47,021 nucleotides of DNA from YA12-FULL-51-18 sp041665305. Lineage in GTDB: Bacteria; Elusimicrobiota; Elusimicrobia; Elusimicrobiales; UBA9959. Shown piece after piece: positions 10,475 through 18,188 of this stretch. The stretch is from NCBI GenBank assembly GCA_041665305.1, contig JBAYJD010000020.1, positions 1 to 47,021 on the forward strand, in the 5' to 3' direction. The stretch's first letter is position 1, and every line of letters starts with the position of its first letter. A program made the position numbers and the translations under genes. The notes under the pieces were generated by a model. That model saw nothing but the letters and a program-made list of their open reading frames with translations, ran no database searches and was not told where the DNA came from.

Positions 10475-11128
10475 ATGTCCAAAATAGGCGAAATGTCGAC
10501 GGCCGTATTTTTGCTGCTTTCCTTGGCGGCCTGCGGACAGCTGGAAGGGAACACACCGGCCGACAAAATGGGCAAAGCCGTCAGGAACGATTCGGTTTCA
10601 GCGGTCAAAGAACTGCTGGCGGATGCCGTACCGGTGGATGTAAGAAATAAAGCCGGCTGGACGCCTCTGATGCTGGCCGCGTCCAGGGACAACACCGACA
10701 TTATAAAAGTTCTGCTGGAGAACAAAGCCGAGATCAACCTCCGGGAGAACAAGAAACAGACGGCTTTGCATGTGGCGGCCAGGTGGAGCAGGCTTGAAAC
10801 CGTAAAATATCTGCTAGTCAACGGCGCGAACCCGGACCCGCGGGACTATCTCAGCTGGACCCCCATGATGTGGAGCGCGCTCCAGGGGAAAACTGAAATA
10901 ACCAGAGCCCTGATAGAAAGCGGGGCTTCCGTGAATATATCCGACGCCGACGGGAACACCCCGCTCATACTTGCCGCCTGGCGCGGGAAATCGGACGATG
11001 CCGACCTTTTACTGGCCCACGGCGCGGACTTGAGCCACGCCAATAAGTCGGGATTGGACGCGGCCGCTGTGGCCGAAAAAAACGGCTACCCGGAGCTTGC
11101 GGCAAAGCTTCGCGGCGAAAAACCCTGA
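10475..11128 (+). CDS. Ankyrin-repeat lipoprotein
   Basis: The product is 217 aa from the ATG at 10475; an in-frame upstream codon falls inside repeat R1c and is rejected. A weak AGGAA lies about 11 nt before the ATG. The hydrophobic leader ends in the lipobox LAAC, so the mature protein should be lipid-anchored in the envelope. Five to six ankyrin repeats follow (for example GWTPLMLAAS, NTPLILAAW, ALIESGA) and fill the rest. Ankyrin repeats bind proteins; the partner is unknown. The pseudopilin starts 22 nt downstream, suggesting one transcript. Confidence 0.85.
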   Translation: MSKIGEMSTAVFLLLSLAACGQLEGNTPADKMGKAVRNDSVSAVKELLADAVPVDVRNKAGWTPLMLAASRDNTDIIKVLLENKAEINLRENKKQTALHVAARWSRLETVKYLLVNGANPDPRDYLSWTPMMWSALQGKTEITRALIESGASVNISDADGNTPLILAAWRGKSDDADLLLAHGADLSHANKSGLDAAAVAEKNGYPELAAKLRGEKP

Positions 11129-11150
11129 AACAGGAAATTCATCCCGTAAT

Positions 11151-11588
11151 ATGACAAAAACAAAAAATGGTTTTACTCTGATGGAACTTATGATCGTGAT
11201 CGCCATTCTCGGTATGCTGTCCGTCATTGCCGCCGGCAAATTCACCGAACTGGTCGCGAAATCCAAAGACGGTTATACCAAAGGGGCCCTGGGCAATATA
11301 CGGTCGGCGCTGGCGGTATACTACGCCGACAACATCTCCTATCCCGCCGATGATCTCTCCTCGCTGACGGCGGACGGGAAATATCTTAATATCCTGCCGA
11401 AAGCTAAGCTGCCCAATACAGGCCACCCGGACACCGCCTCGGTAGCGACCGGCGCCTCCACAGGCTCGTTCATCACCGATGCGGGCGGCTGGGCTTACGA
11501 TAATAACTCGCTGGATACGGGCTGGGGCAGCATAAATGTCAACTGCGGCCATAAAAACACGAAAGACGAAACCTGGAGCGGCCAATAA
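11151..11588 (+). CDS. Type IV pilin-like / type II secretion pseudopilin
   Basis: The product is 145 aa. The ATG at 11151 places a short basic leader before the prepilin peptidase site NG|FTLMELM, which has Phe at +1 and Glu at +5. The hydrophobic N-terminal helix (IVIAILGMLSVIAAG) and a compact C-terminal domain of about 100 aa follow, resembling GspG/PilE-type minor or major pilins. It would be processed by PilD and assembled in the periplasm. No pilus motor or secretin gene is nearby, so it is an orphan pilin. A palindrome module starts one base after the stop. Confidence 0.9.
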   Translation: MTKTKNGFTLMELMIVIAILGMLSVIAAGKFTELVAKSKDGYTKGALGNIRSALAVYYADNISYPADDLSSLTADGKYLNILPKAKLPNTGHPDTASVATGASTGSFITDAGGWAYDNNSLDTGWGSINVNCGHKNTKDETWSGQ

Positions 11589-11589
11589 A

Positions 11590-11616
11590 ATAAAACGTCG
11601 TAGAACGACATTTTAT
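11590..11616 (+). repeat. Stop-codon palindrome module, pseudopilin copy
   Basis: ATAAAACGTCGT (11590-11601), AGA, ACGACATTTTAT (11605-11616): the arms pair except at one position. It begins one nucleotide after the pseudopilin stop TAA and runs directly into repeat R2b. Confidence 0.8.
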
Positions 11617-11687
11617 CGTGCCCGGCGGCCCCATGCCCCCGGCACGCCCGCGAACCTGCAGGCCTGCCGTTTCCTTAAAATCTTTTT
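11617..11687 (+). repeat. Dispersed repeat R2, copy b, ending in a T-run
   Basis: It begins CGTGCCCGGC, passes through CCATGCCCCCGGCACGCC, GCGAACCTGCAGGCCTGC, CGTTTCCTTAAAA, and ends in CTTTTT. GCAGGCCTGC is a perfect 10-bp palindrome. Together with the palindrome at 11590 it forms a composite 3'-end element and a likely terminator. Confidence 0.75.
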
Positions 11688-11835
11688 AGACAGCCGCGGC
11701 CCAAAAGGCCTATAAATACGCGGACTTTTGACGCGAAACCACCAGGCCGGAAGAATCAGGCTTCCAGCTGCAAAATTTGTTAAACTCGTGGTATAGGATC
11801 GCCCGGAAATACCGGCTGAATTCATGGAGGTCAGA

Positions 11836-12582
11836 ATGAACCTAAAAATACAATTCTTAATGTGCGCGGCGCTGTCTTTTTCCGCGGCCGTCTGCGCCGC
11901 CGGAGAACCTTCCTTCCGGACGCTGAGCCTGGCGTATAATGAGACAGGCTCGGAGATGCCCGTATTGCGCACCGCATACGCCGCCAAAGCCGGGAAAGAT
12001 TATCCGCGGCCCGACGCCGAAACCCTGGCCAAGCTCGCCAAGCGGATCCCCGGTCTTGACACGCAAAACCTGCGCCTGGTCTCTTTCGAGGACGCGGACG
12101 CGGTGCTCGGACCGGCCGCGAAAGCGAAAGACAGCTATCTGGACCTTTTTACCGCCGCATACCTGGGGAACGGCGGGAGTATGCTGTACTATCTGCCCCA
12201 GGAGGTCCTGGTCCGCATCGGGAAAAAATACGCCGTGGAAGCGCTGCCCGTCTCCGGAACCACAAAGGACGGTAAACCCTTCAAGATGGAAGCCCTGGTG
12301 GCCGGAAAGGGGCAGGTGAATTTTCTTTACGATCTGACCGGAAAGTTCAGTTATATGGAAGAGAAAAATGAGGTCGTGGTCTCCAAAGCCGGGAAGGTGG
12401 TTTACCAGATCCAGGGAGCCGGGGATGTCATGGTCGACGGCCTGAGCGGCTGCGGCTGCCTAGCGTTCCTGTGCGGGTGCGCTGAGGTGCAAAGAATGAC
12501 CAAGATATCCGGTTCCCAGATGCGCGTGGAAACAAGCAGAGGCCCCCAGACCGAAGCGCTTCTTCCCATCCGCCTGAGATAA
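11836..12582 (+). CDS. Secreted protein of unknown function, Cys-rich near C-terminus
   Basis: The product is 248 aa. The start is the ATG at 11836 because GGAGG is 7 nt upstream; the in-frame ATG at 11824 overlaps that site. A signal peptide ends near CAAG (residue 22). The mature part has no domain I recognise. Near residues 205-220 a tight cysteine motif, CGCLAFLCGCAE, could bind a metal or form disulfides. It is monocistronic, with R2b upstream and a convergent gene downstream. No function is proposed. Confidence 0.75.
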   Translation: MNLKIQFLMCAALSFSAAVCAAGEPSFRTLSLAYNETGSEMPVLRTAYAAKAGKDYPRPDAETLAKLAKRIPGLDTQNLRLVSFEDADAVLGPAAKAKDSYLDLFTAAYLGNGGSMLYYLPQEVLVRIGKKYAVEALPVSGTTKDGKPFKMEALVAGKGQVNFLYDLTGKFSYMEEKNEVVVSKAGKVVYQIQGAGDVMVDGLSGCGCLAFLCGCAEVQRMTKISGSQMRVETSRGPQTEALLPIRLR

Positions 12583-12656
12583 GAAGTTTCTACACGGATC
12601 CTGCGAAGAGCATAGCTCTCCACCGCCCGCACCCGTTAACGAACTGCACGGTTTTT

Positions 12657-12710
12657 TGCAAAAAAATCCCACCTCAGCTCCGACACGGGGATGGATCCTT
12701 CCCGTGTCGG
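12657..12710 (-). terminator. Hairpin terminator for the minus-strand secreted gene
   Basis: On the minus strand, CCGACACGGG and CCCGTGTCGG (12710-12701 and 12689-12680) form a perfect 10-bp stem. About 14 nt later comes a T7 run (plus-strand A7 near 12660). It matches the sdhCAB terminator, except that one G:C pair is A:T here in both arms. Confidence 0.75.
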
Positions 12711-12715
12711 ACACG

Positions 12716-12742
12716 ATAAAATGTCGTCTTACGACATTTTAT
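12716..12742 (-). repeat. Stop-codon palindrome module, ART-like gene copy
   Basis: Perfect arms ATAAAATGTCGT and ACGACATTTTAT have a 3-nt loop. The TAA stop of the minus-strand gene (12741-12739) is inside the arm. The order on the minus strand, palindrome and then CCGRCACGGG hairpin, repeats the arrangement after sdhB. Confidence 0.85.
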
Positions 12743-13743
12743 TTGCAGGTTTTCTTTATAGGGCCGGCATACGAAAGCTTGCCCGGATCGCGAACCACGC
12801 ATCTGTCGTTGATGTTATCAAAGAACAGATTCCGCTTATCGCCCGGGTTATAAAGGAAAACCGGTTCTATATACTCGTATTCTATCCCGATATACAGGCT
12901 CGGAATGTTCCCCAAATCAGGATTATTCTGCAAAGCCGCATCGACAAGGTCCCTTATAGGGATCCTGCTGGAAAGAACGACCGGGTTGGCCCAGTTCCTG
13001 GCGGCGCTATAATCCGGGGTCGTGAAAACGCCGCCGTGGGAATCAAAATTGAACTCATTGATAGTGGCTAACGCCGCACCGGCATCCGTGTATTGCTCCC
13101 GCGTCCCGCGGTAAAGATCTATGTATCCGACGGAACCCTGCGACCCGGAGAGGCGTTTTATAAGCTGCAACGAAGCGCCCTGCGCATGGGGAGTAAAAGC
13201 CTTTCCGTCCCATTCGAACCACGGCTGCCTGGTCAGAAGTTCCGCGGCGGAATACTTGCGGCGCGGGTATAGGGTCCCGGGCACTCCATCCTTCCTGCTG
13301 CGGTAAAAGCCCTCGGCGTAAATATCCCCATTATACAAGGACAAGCCGCCAAAATACCTTGTCCCGTTGCCGGTGAGAGGATACAGCATCGCAGGCTTCG
13401 TCAGCGACATGTTGATCGCCTTAGTGAGGTTGCAATCGTCGAACGACATAACGCCGATGTCGAAACTGCCGTCCTGGATCTGTTCTATGTCGCTCTTAAA
13501 AAGGAAGTTGGACAAAGCATCGGCGTCAAGCGCTTTGCTCTGGAGGGCCTTTTCCAGCGCGGCTTTAAAAGTGGCCGCATCATAGGGCGCTCCGGCGGAC
13601 AAAACTTCGTTGCAGCCTGTGTCGATGGTGGTCTCCGCGTCGGGATTATCAACGGAGGGGCTGTTATCGTCGGGATTATCCACATTCGCATAAACACCGC
13701 CGGTCAGCCCCAGCATCACCGCCATCATAATCATTTTTATCAT
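12739..13743 (-). CDS. Secreted protein with ADP-ribosyltransferase-like residue pattern
   Basis: The product is 334 aa. The ATG at 13743 is chosen because GGAGG is 5 nt upstream; a GTG one codon earlier would be too close to it. A signal peptide ends near GGVYA. An acidic linker with a repeated VDNPD motif and an alpha-helical segment follow. The C-terminal part has DLYRGT (Arg212), GVFTTPDYSAARNWA (238-252) and IGIEYEYIEP (Glu288/Glu290). That order resembles the R, S-T-S and E-x-E positions of the arginine-type ADP-ribosyltransferase fold. This assignment rests on motif spacing only and is tentative. An unknown secreted protein is the safe call. Confidence 0.65.
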   Translation of the reverse strand: MIKMIMMAVMLGLTGGVYANVDNPDDNSPSVDNPDAETTIDTGCNEVLSAGAPYDAATFKAALEKALQSKALDADALSNFLFKSDIEQIQDGSFDIGVMSFDDCNLTKAINMSLTKPAMLYPLTGNGTRYFGGLSLYNGDIYAEGFYRSRKDGVPGTLYPRRKYSAAELLTRQPWFEWDGKAFTPHAQGASLQLIKRLSGSQGSVGYIDLYRGTREQYTDAGAALATINEFNFDSHGGVFTTPDYSAARNWANPVVLSSRIPIRDLVDAALQNNPDLGNIPSLYIGIEYEYIEPVFLYNPGDKRNLFFDNINDRCVVRDPGKLSYAGPIKKTCK

Positions 13744-13872
13744 CACTGCCTCCTCTCAGGTCGTCGATTGAGCACGCGACCATCTACATAGTTTCGGATG
13801 TCCCGGAGATCGGCGCCTGGGCATAAAGGGAATATTTATCACGGAAAAGGTCCTACAGGTTTACCGGGACTA

Positions 13873-13919
13873 CGCCCGCACGCCCGCGAACCAGCAGACC
13901 TGCCGTTTCCTTTTTTCCC
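13873..13919 (+). repeat. Dispersed repeat R2, copy c
   Basis: GCCCGCACGCCCGCGAACC, then AGCAGACCTGCCGTTTCC and TTTTTTCCC. It lacks the 5' palindrome seen at 11590 and ends in a T6 run. Confidence 0.7.
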
Positions 13920-14118
13920 AGAACAGCATCAACAATTGTCTTTGTCAGGTCGCAGAAACCACTGGGTGGGCTAATTGTGCTGTATCATAATTAAGGGTGG
14001 GGAGATATTAAATATTGAGTTCGCGGCAGGTAACTTAATTGGAGCGGGATGACGGGGGTGTGGGGCTGACGGGCCGTCGCGCAGGGTGAGGCTTACGCAA
14101 GCGCCGAACCTAGTGTAG

Positions 14119-14200
14119 CGTCCACGGTGTGGACGATAGCGTGCCCGGCAGCTCCATGCCCCCGGCACACCCGCGAACTTGCAGACCTGCCGTTCCCATA
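14119..14200 (+). repeat. Dispersed repeat R2, copy d, with a different 5' hairpin
   Basis: A perfect hairpin, CGTCCAC-GGT-GTGGACG (14119-14135), occupies the place of the ATAAAATGTCGT palindrome. It is followed by ATAGCGTGCCCGGC, CCATGCCCCCGGCACACC, CGCGAACTTGCAGACCTGCC and GTTCCC. The layout (hairpin with 3-nt loop, then R2) is kept although the hairpin sequence has changed. Confidence 0.7.
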
Positions 14201-14296
14201 AAACTTTCCAGGGACACGCCCGCTCCGGCGGCACGGCCGTCGGCAAAGATAGGGGGCCTCCTCTGTTAATGGTAAAATGTCGCTGGACCGGTTTAT

Positions 14297-15418
14297 ATGA
14301 AAAATTACCATTTTTTTCCTGTTTTTCTGGCGCTTTTGGCGTCCTACATAGGCCTGCATGTTTACTCGGCCTCCTGGTTTTCACGCAGTTTCGCCGCGGC
14401 GGCTCCCGCCGCACGCAACCTGCGGCTGCTTTTTCTGCTCCTGGCCCTGTTCGCCCCTTTAACCATGTTCCTGCGCCACCGGTGGTCCGGTCCGGAGCTT
14501 GAATGGTTCTACACCGCGGGTTACGCCTGGATGGGCATGATCTTCCTGGCCGGCGTTGTTTTTATTTCCGCGGACCTGCTTAAGAACGGTTTAAAATATT
14601 TTATCAGCCCGGCCGGACCGCAATATTACAGGTATTGCGTCCTGGCGGTCCTGGGGTTTATACTTGCTTATGCTTTCTATGGAGGGCTAAAAGCCCCGGC
14701 GATAAAAGAGCTCAGGATCACTGTTCCCGGCCTGCCGCCGTCCATGGAAGGCATAAGGATAGCCCAGATCTCGGATATGCACATAGACTCCGGCTATAAA
14801 CTCCGCCGGTTCGCGGCGGAGGTGGACCTGGTCAATGCCGCCAAACCCGACCTGGTGCTCTTCACGGGAGACCTGGTGGACCCCGGACTGACCCGCAGCG
14901 ACCGGCTGGCCGGGCTGGTACATAAATTCAAGCCGAGGCTGGGCGTCTACGGCGTGCTTGGCAACCACGAATATTATTTCGGTTATGAAAGATCCGTGGC
15001 CTGCTACAAAGAATTCGGGATAAAACTCCTAAGGAACGAAGCCGCGGATGCGGGAGGCATCCGCTTAATAGGATTCGGAGACATCCTCGCCGAAAAGATG
15101 ACGGAAACAGATGTCGCGGACATTTTAAAAAAATATCACCGGCCCGGAATTTCCATTTTGATGACCCACCAGCCGGTCATGTACCGCCTGATGGCCGGAA
15201 GCGGGGACTTCGTCGGCTTTTCCGGCCACACCCACCGGGGACAGCTCTTCCCTTTCCATCTGTTCACCCGCGCGTTCTATAAATACTTTTACGGGCCGTA
15301 CCGCGTTAAAAACTCTTTTTTCTATGTCACTTCCGGCGCCGGGACCTGGGGTCCGCCCATGCGCCTGCTGGCCCCCTCCGAGATCCCCATGATCACCCTG
15401 ACCGGTAAAAATTTTTAG
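14297..15418 (+). CDS. Membrane-anchored metallophosphoesterase
   Basis: The product is 373 aa. About four N-terminal membrane helices (roughly 5-135) precede a calcineurin-like phosphoesterase domain. Its metal-binding blocks are in order: ISDMHID, FTGDLVD, LGNHEY, MTHQP and FSGHTHRGQ. This layout is shared by YaeI-type phosphodiesterases and some UDP-diacylglucosamine hydrolases, so a role in lipid or envelope-precursor cleavage is plausible but unproven. No strong ribosome site precedes the ATG. The gene is single and convergent with the next one, 34 nt apart. Confidence 0.88.
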   Translation: MKNYHFFPVFLALLASYIGLHVYSASWFSRSFAAAAPAARNLRLLFLLLALFAPLTMFLRHRWSGPELEWFYTAGYAWMGMIFLAGVVFISADLLKNGLKYFISPAGPQYYRYCVLAVLGFILAYAFYGGLKAPAIKELRITVPGLPPSMEGIRIAQISDMHIDSGYKLRRFAAEVDLVNAAKPDLVLFTGDLVDPGLTRSDRLAGLVHKFKPRLGVYGVLGNHEYYFGYERSVACYKEFGIKLLRNEAADAGGIRLIGFGDILAEKMTETDVADILKKYHRPGISILMTHQPVMYRLMAGSGDFVGFSGHTHRGQLFPFHLFTRAFYKYFYGPYRVKNSFFYVTSGAGTWGPPMRLLAPSEIPMITLTGKNF

Positions 15419-15452
15419 CCTGAACCCCGCTGTTTCAACTGGAACTTTCAGG

Positions 15453-16514
15453 TTAATCGGCGAAGTGTATTACATAGCGGTTTACAAAACCGGAGATGAT
15501 GGCCGCCACCACCAGCAGGGCCCAGGGCACGCCCGCCAGGGCGGCCTTGATGATATAGGTGAACGGTATAGGAAGGAGGAGAAGAAGAAAAACACGGGAC
15601 TGGAAAAACAGCTTCAGGGAATCCACCGTTATCGTACTGGACGGAGCGTCCTGCCCCACATCCCAGCCGAGCCGCGCAGCCGCCTCTTCCACCCGCTGCA
15701 GATTGCTGAAAACAAGCAAGCCCTGAAAAAATCCTCCGGCGGCCGCCCCGCCCAGGGCTTCGACCGTTTTCAGGTCGGTCAGCCTGCCCGCTTTATATGT
15801 CCGCCAGTTTTTTTCACGCATCACGGTCCAGTAGGTTATCGCCATGTTTACGCGGCCGTTCTCCTTTATATCCGGCATCGGGGGCAAAACCCGGCCGGAA
15901 CGGGCGGCCTTCGAGCTTAAAGGCGGTACGACCGGAAGCGGTTCGGAGCTTTGGAACGGCCGCCGCGGTTCATGTTTGACCGCGGGAGCGGAGACGATCA
16001 TCATCTCCGGCCCCTGAGCCGCGCCGCGGTTCCTGTAACCGTCAAAGAATCTGGCGGCGCCGGCGCTGTCGGCCAGGGCGGTTGAAAGCCCTTCCAGCCC
16101 GGAGAACGAAGCCGACCGCTCCGGTCGCGCTGGAACCTGGCCGGCCAGGCTTTCCCGCACGGCCCCGCAGCCGGTAAAGACGAAATAGTGCACTTCCGTC
16201 CTGAACTCTTTATCCAGATACCTGTCGGCGGTCTTAAGGTCTTCCCCGTTAAGATCGCAGTTCCTGAACCTGTCTGTCAGCGCCGAAACTTTTTCTTTTT
16301 TAGCCGCCAGTTCTTTGCCCGCGGCCGCGCCGAATTTTTGACTGATATCCAAAATGACATCCGGTGTAAGAGAGGAGGGAAGCCTTGCCGCCTGCTCGAC
16401 AGACCAAGGGGCGCAAGCCTCTTTATAAAGCGCAGGAAGATCCTTGGCCGAGGCGCAAGATGCGGTCAGGAACGCCAACGCGGCGCTCATAATGATCTTT
16501 GTGCTGTTCTTCAT
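15453..16514 (-). CDS. Exported membrane protein of unknown function
   Basis: The product is 353 aa. The N-terminal signal (about 1-23) ends LTASCASA; the Cys could be lipidated, but the lipobox is poor. The middle part is Pro/Arg/Ser-rich (about 170-215) and looks flexible. The C-terminal about 55 residues hold two hydrophobic helices separated by a short turn. I recognise no domain. A TAAAAT box 9 nt before the ATG and no clear ribosome site raise the possibility of a very short or absent leader. Confidence 0.7.
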   Translation of the reverse strand: MKNSTKIIMSAALAFLTASCASAKDLPALYKEACAPWSVEQAARLPSSLTPDVILDISQKFGAAAGKELAAKKEKVSALTDRFRNCDLNGEDLKTADRYLDKEFRTEVHYFVFTGCGAVRESLAGQVPARPERSASFSGLEGLSTALADSAGAARFFDGYRNRGAAQGPEMMIVSAPAVKHEPRRPFQSSEPLPVVPPLSSKAARSGRVLPPMPDIKENGRVNMAITYWTVMREKNWRTYKAGRLTDLKTVEALGGAAAGGFFQGLLVFSNLQRVEEAAARLGWDVGQDAPSSTITVDSLKLFFQSRVFLLLLLPIPFTYIIKAALAGVPWALLVVAAIISGFVNRYVIHFAD

Positions 16515-16629
16515 CCCGCGTATATTTTAACGGGGAGAAGCGGGAGCCGCTAGGGCCCTAAGGGCCGGAAAAACCGGACAAAGGGCCTAAACCGGCGGCG
16601 ACTGACCGGCTCACGGCCACCGAAAATTT

Positions 16630-16671
16630 TAAGGGAACGCAGGCCTGCGGGTTCACGGGCCTGCCGGGGGC
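16630..16671 (-). repeat. Dispersed repeat R2, copy e
   Basis: Read on the minus strand it is AGCCCCCGGCAGGCCC, then GTGAACCCGCAGGCCTGCG and TTCCCTTA. GCAGGCC and GGCCTGC pair perfectly. It directly follows the palindrome that ends the WbqC-like gene, so the palindrome-plus-R2 order is the same as at 11590-11687. Confidence 0.75.
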
Positions 16672-16698
16672 TAAAAATTTTTGCCGCAAAAATTTTTA
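16672..16698 (-). terminator. Stop-codon palindrome at the end of the polysaccharide operon
   Basis: TAAAAATTTTTG (16672-16683), CCG, CAAAAATTTTTA (16687-16698) is a perfect 12-bp-arm palindrome. The TAA stop of the WbqC-like gene (16698-16696) is the first codon of the arm on the minus strand. The sequence differs from the ATAAAATGTCGT type but arm length, loop length, stop position and the R2 tail are the same. Confidence 0.7.
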
Positions 16699-17370
16699 AA
16701 GATACCGGACGGATTCCGGGCCGCAGTTCAGGAGCAGGTCCAGGGCGGACATATCCGGTTCAAAACCTTTAAAAGCCTGCGGATAGGGCAGGACCTTGAA
16801 ATCCTGCCAGGATAGTTTTATACCGCTCCGGTCAAAAAGGCTTTCATCCAGATAGCTTTTGCCGCCGGCTCCGGAGAGATATTCATCCGCCCCCGAGACT
16901 TTACACAGATCGACCAGCCTTTGAGTGGAGGCCGAAGCGAGGCCGAATCCGGAGGAAAATTTTACCGGGGTTTTTATGCCGAAAGCCGACCTGAGGAATT
17001 CCATGGTCTCAAGGGCTATTTCGGCCAGCCGGGCGTAATTGCGGGAATATATTTTTTCTAAGGCGGGCGCGTAATCCCTGAAATATTTCGCCCTCGAATA
17101 ATTGACGGCGAGGGCCTTGAGATGGGCGTTTCTCCAGTCCGCAGCCGTCTCTATCTCCGTTTCATTTATGGTCTGCGAAAATTTACCCTTCGCCAGGACC
17201 GGCACGGTCAGATACTGCCAGCCCGAAACGGAACGGATCCTGTTCCGGTTCTGAAATTCCCTGCGGGCGTACTGCACATCGTCCAGATAAATAAAAAGCT
17301 CCGAGCTTTTCATCTTCGAGAAAAAGCGGAGCCCCGGAAAATACTGCAGTTGATGCGCGCCTAATTTCAT
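16696..17370 (-). CDS. WbqC-like family protein
   Basis: The product is 224 aa, normal for the family. The N-terminus has the signature blocks HQLQYFPGLRFF, FIYLDDVQYARREFQNRN and WQYLTVPVL. WbqC-like proteins are found in O-antigen and capsule loci. Their reaction is poorly defined, so only involvement in glycan assembly can be inferred. It is the last gene of the long minus-strand operon and overlaps the upstream methyltransferase by an ATGA. Its stop codon is inside a palindrome that probably ends the operon transcript. Confidence 0.87.
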   Translation of the reverse strand: MKLGAHQLQYFPGLRFFSKMKSSELFIYLDDVQYARREFQNRNRIRSVSGWQYLTVPVLAKGKFSQTINETEIETAADWRNAHLKALAVNYSRAKYFRDYAPALEKIYSRNYARLAEIALETMEFLRSAFGIKTPVKFSSGFGLASASTQRLVDLCKVSGADEYLSGAGGKSYLDESLFDRSGIKLSWQDFKVLPYPQAFKGFEPDMSALDLLLNCGPESVRYL

Positions 17371-18185
17371 TTTCTGGCCGTAACTATGAACGAAGAGCCG
17401 GTTAAAAACTTTCCGAAAGAGGCGTAATATACCGCCTCCGAAAAAAGATAGTATAAGAATTTAAACAGGCCGGTAAAAGAGCCTCCCAGCCGCCCGCCGG
17501 TCCCATACGGGTCCCCTGAAGTTGGCCGGGAATTATTTGTCCTTATATCGTTGAACCCGGCCGACCTCAGCATCCGGCGAAGGCTTTCGGCCGTAAAGTT
17601 AAAGTTATGCACTACCGACGGCCTGAGACCCAGGACCTCAAAGATCCTCCGCCCCTCAAGCGCCATGTGGAAAGCGCCGTTGAATTCCCTTATATAGATC
17701 ACTCCGCCGGGTTTAAGGATACGATACAATTCCGCCGCGGCCTTAGGCGGATCCGACATCTGCGAAAAAACCTCAAAGGCCGTGGCCACATCGTAGAAGT
17801 TCTCAGGAAGCCCCAGTTCTTCCACCGGCCTGGTATAAACCATGAATCCTTTTTTTAACGCGGCGGACGCGGGACCGGGGGAGATCTCCACGCCTTCGGC
17901 CTGCCAGCCTTCCTTTTCCGCGGCGGCCAGAAGATCCCCGTAAGCCGAACCGAGATCCAGCAATTCTCCTTTTCCAGGCGCCGGTTTTTCCAGAGTTTTA
18001 AGGGCCCGGGCGAACAGTTCCCGTTTGGCCGAAACATAAATATCTTCCAGCGCGCCCGCCGCATATTCCGGCTCCCCAAAGCGTTTTTCGTCAAGCCAGG
18101 CAAGGCCGCAACCCCCGCAGCGGCTTATGCCGGGTCGGTAGGCCCGCGCCGCACTCTTGCCGCAGACAGGACATTCTTTTTCCAT
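17367..18185 (-). CDS. Class I methyltransferase with N-terminal zinc ribbon
   Basis: The product is 272 aa. Residues 5-30 carry CPVC...CGGC, a four-Cys zinc ribbon. The SAM-binding motif follows as LLDLGSAYGDLLAAAEKEG, with the acidic motif II in GVEIS and post-motif LYRILKPGGVIYIREF. A helix-rich C-terminus follows. Such proteins methylate sugars or other small groups; the acceptor cannot be read from sequence. It overlaps the WbqC-like gene by 4 nt, with 3 nt between it and the GT2 gene upstream. Confidence 0.87.
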   Translation of the reverse strand: MEKECPVCGKSAARAYRPGISRCGGCGLAWLDEKRFGEPEYAAGALEDIYVSAKRELFARALKTLEKPAPGKGELLDLGSAYGDLLAAAEKEGWQAEGVEISPGPASAALKKGFMVYTRPVEELGLPENFYDVATAFEVFSQMSDPPKAAAELYRILKPGGVIYIREFNGAFHMALEGRRIFEVLGLRPSVVHNFNFTAESLRRMLRSAGFNDIRTNNSRPTSGDPYGTGGRLGGSFTGLFKFLYYLFSEAVYYASFGKFLTGSSFIVTARK

Positions 18186-18188
18186 GGT

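Larger units (their letters stand above)
13744..14296. other. 553-nt repeat-rich intergenic region
   Basis: It lies between divergent genes. It contains R2c (13873-13919), R2d (14119-14200) and a truncated palindrome arm TAAAATGTCGC near 14275. A stretch at 13970-14040 is AT-richer than its surroundings. Minus-strand open frames here cross both repeats and the start of the next gene, and show no protein-like features. I see no RNA gene. Confidence 0.6.

Noticed and set aside
13971..14414. 147-codon minus-strand frame
   Set aside because: It crosses R2d and the start of the metallophosphoesterase and lacks protein-like features.
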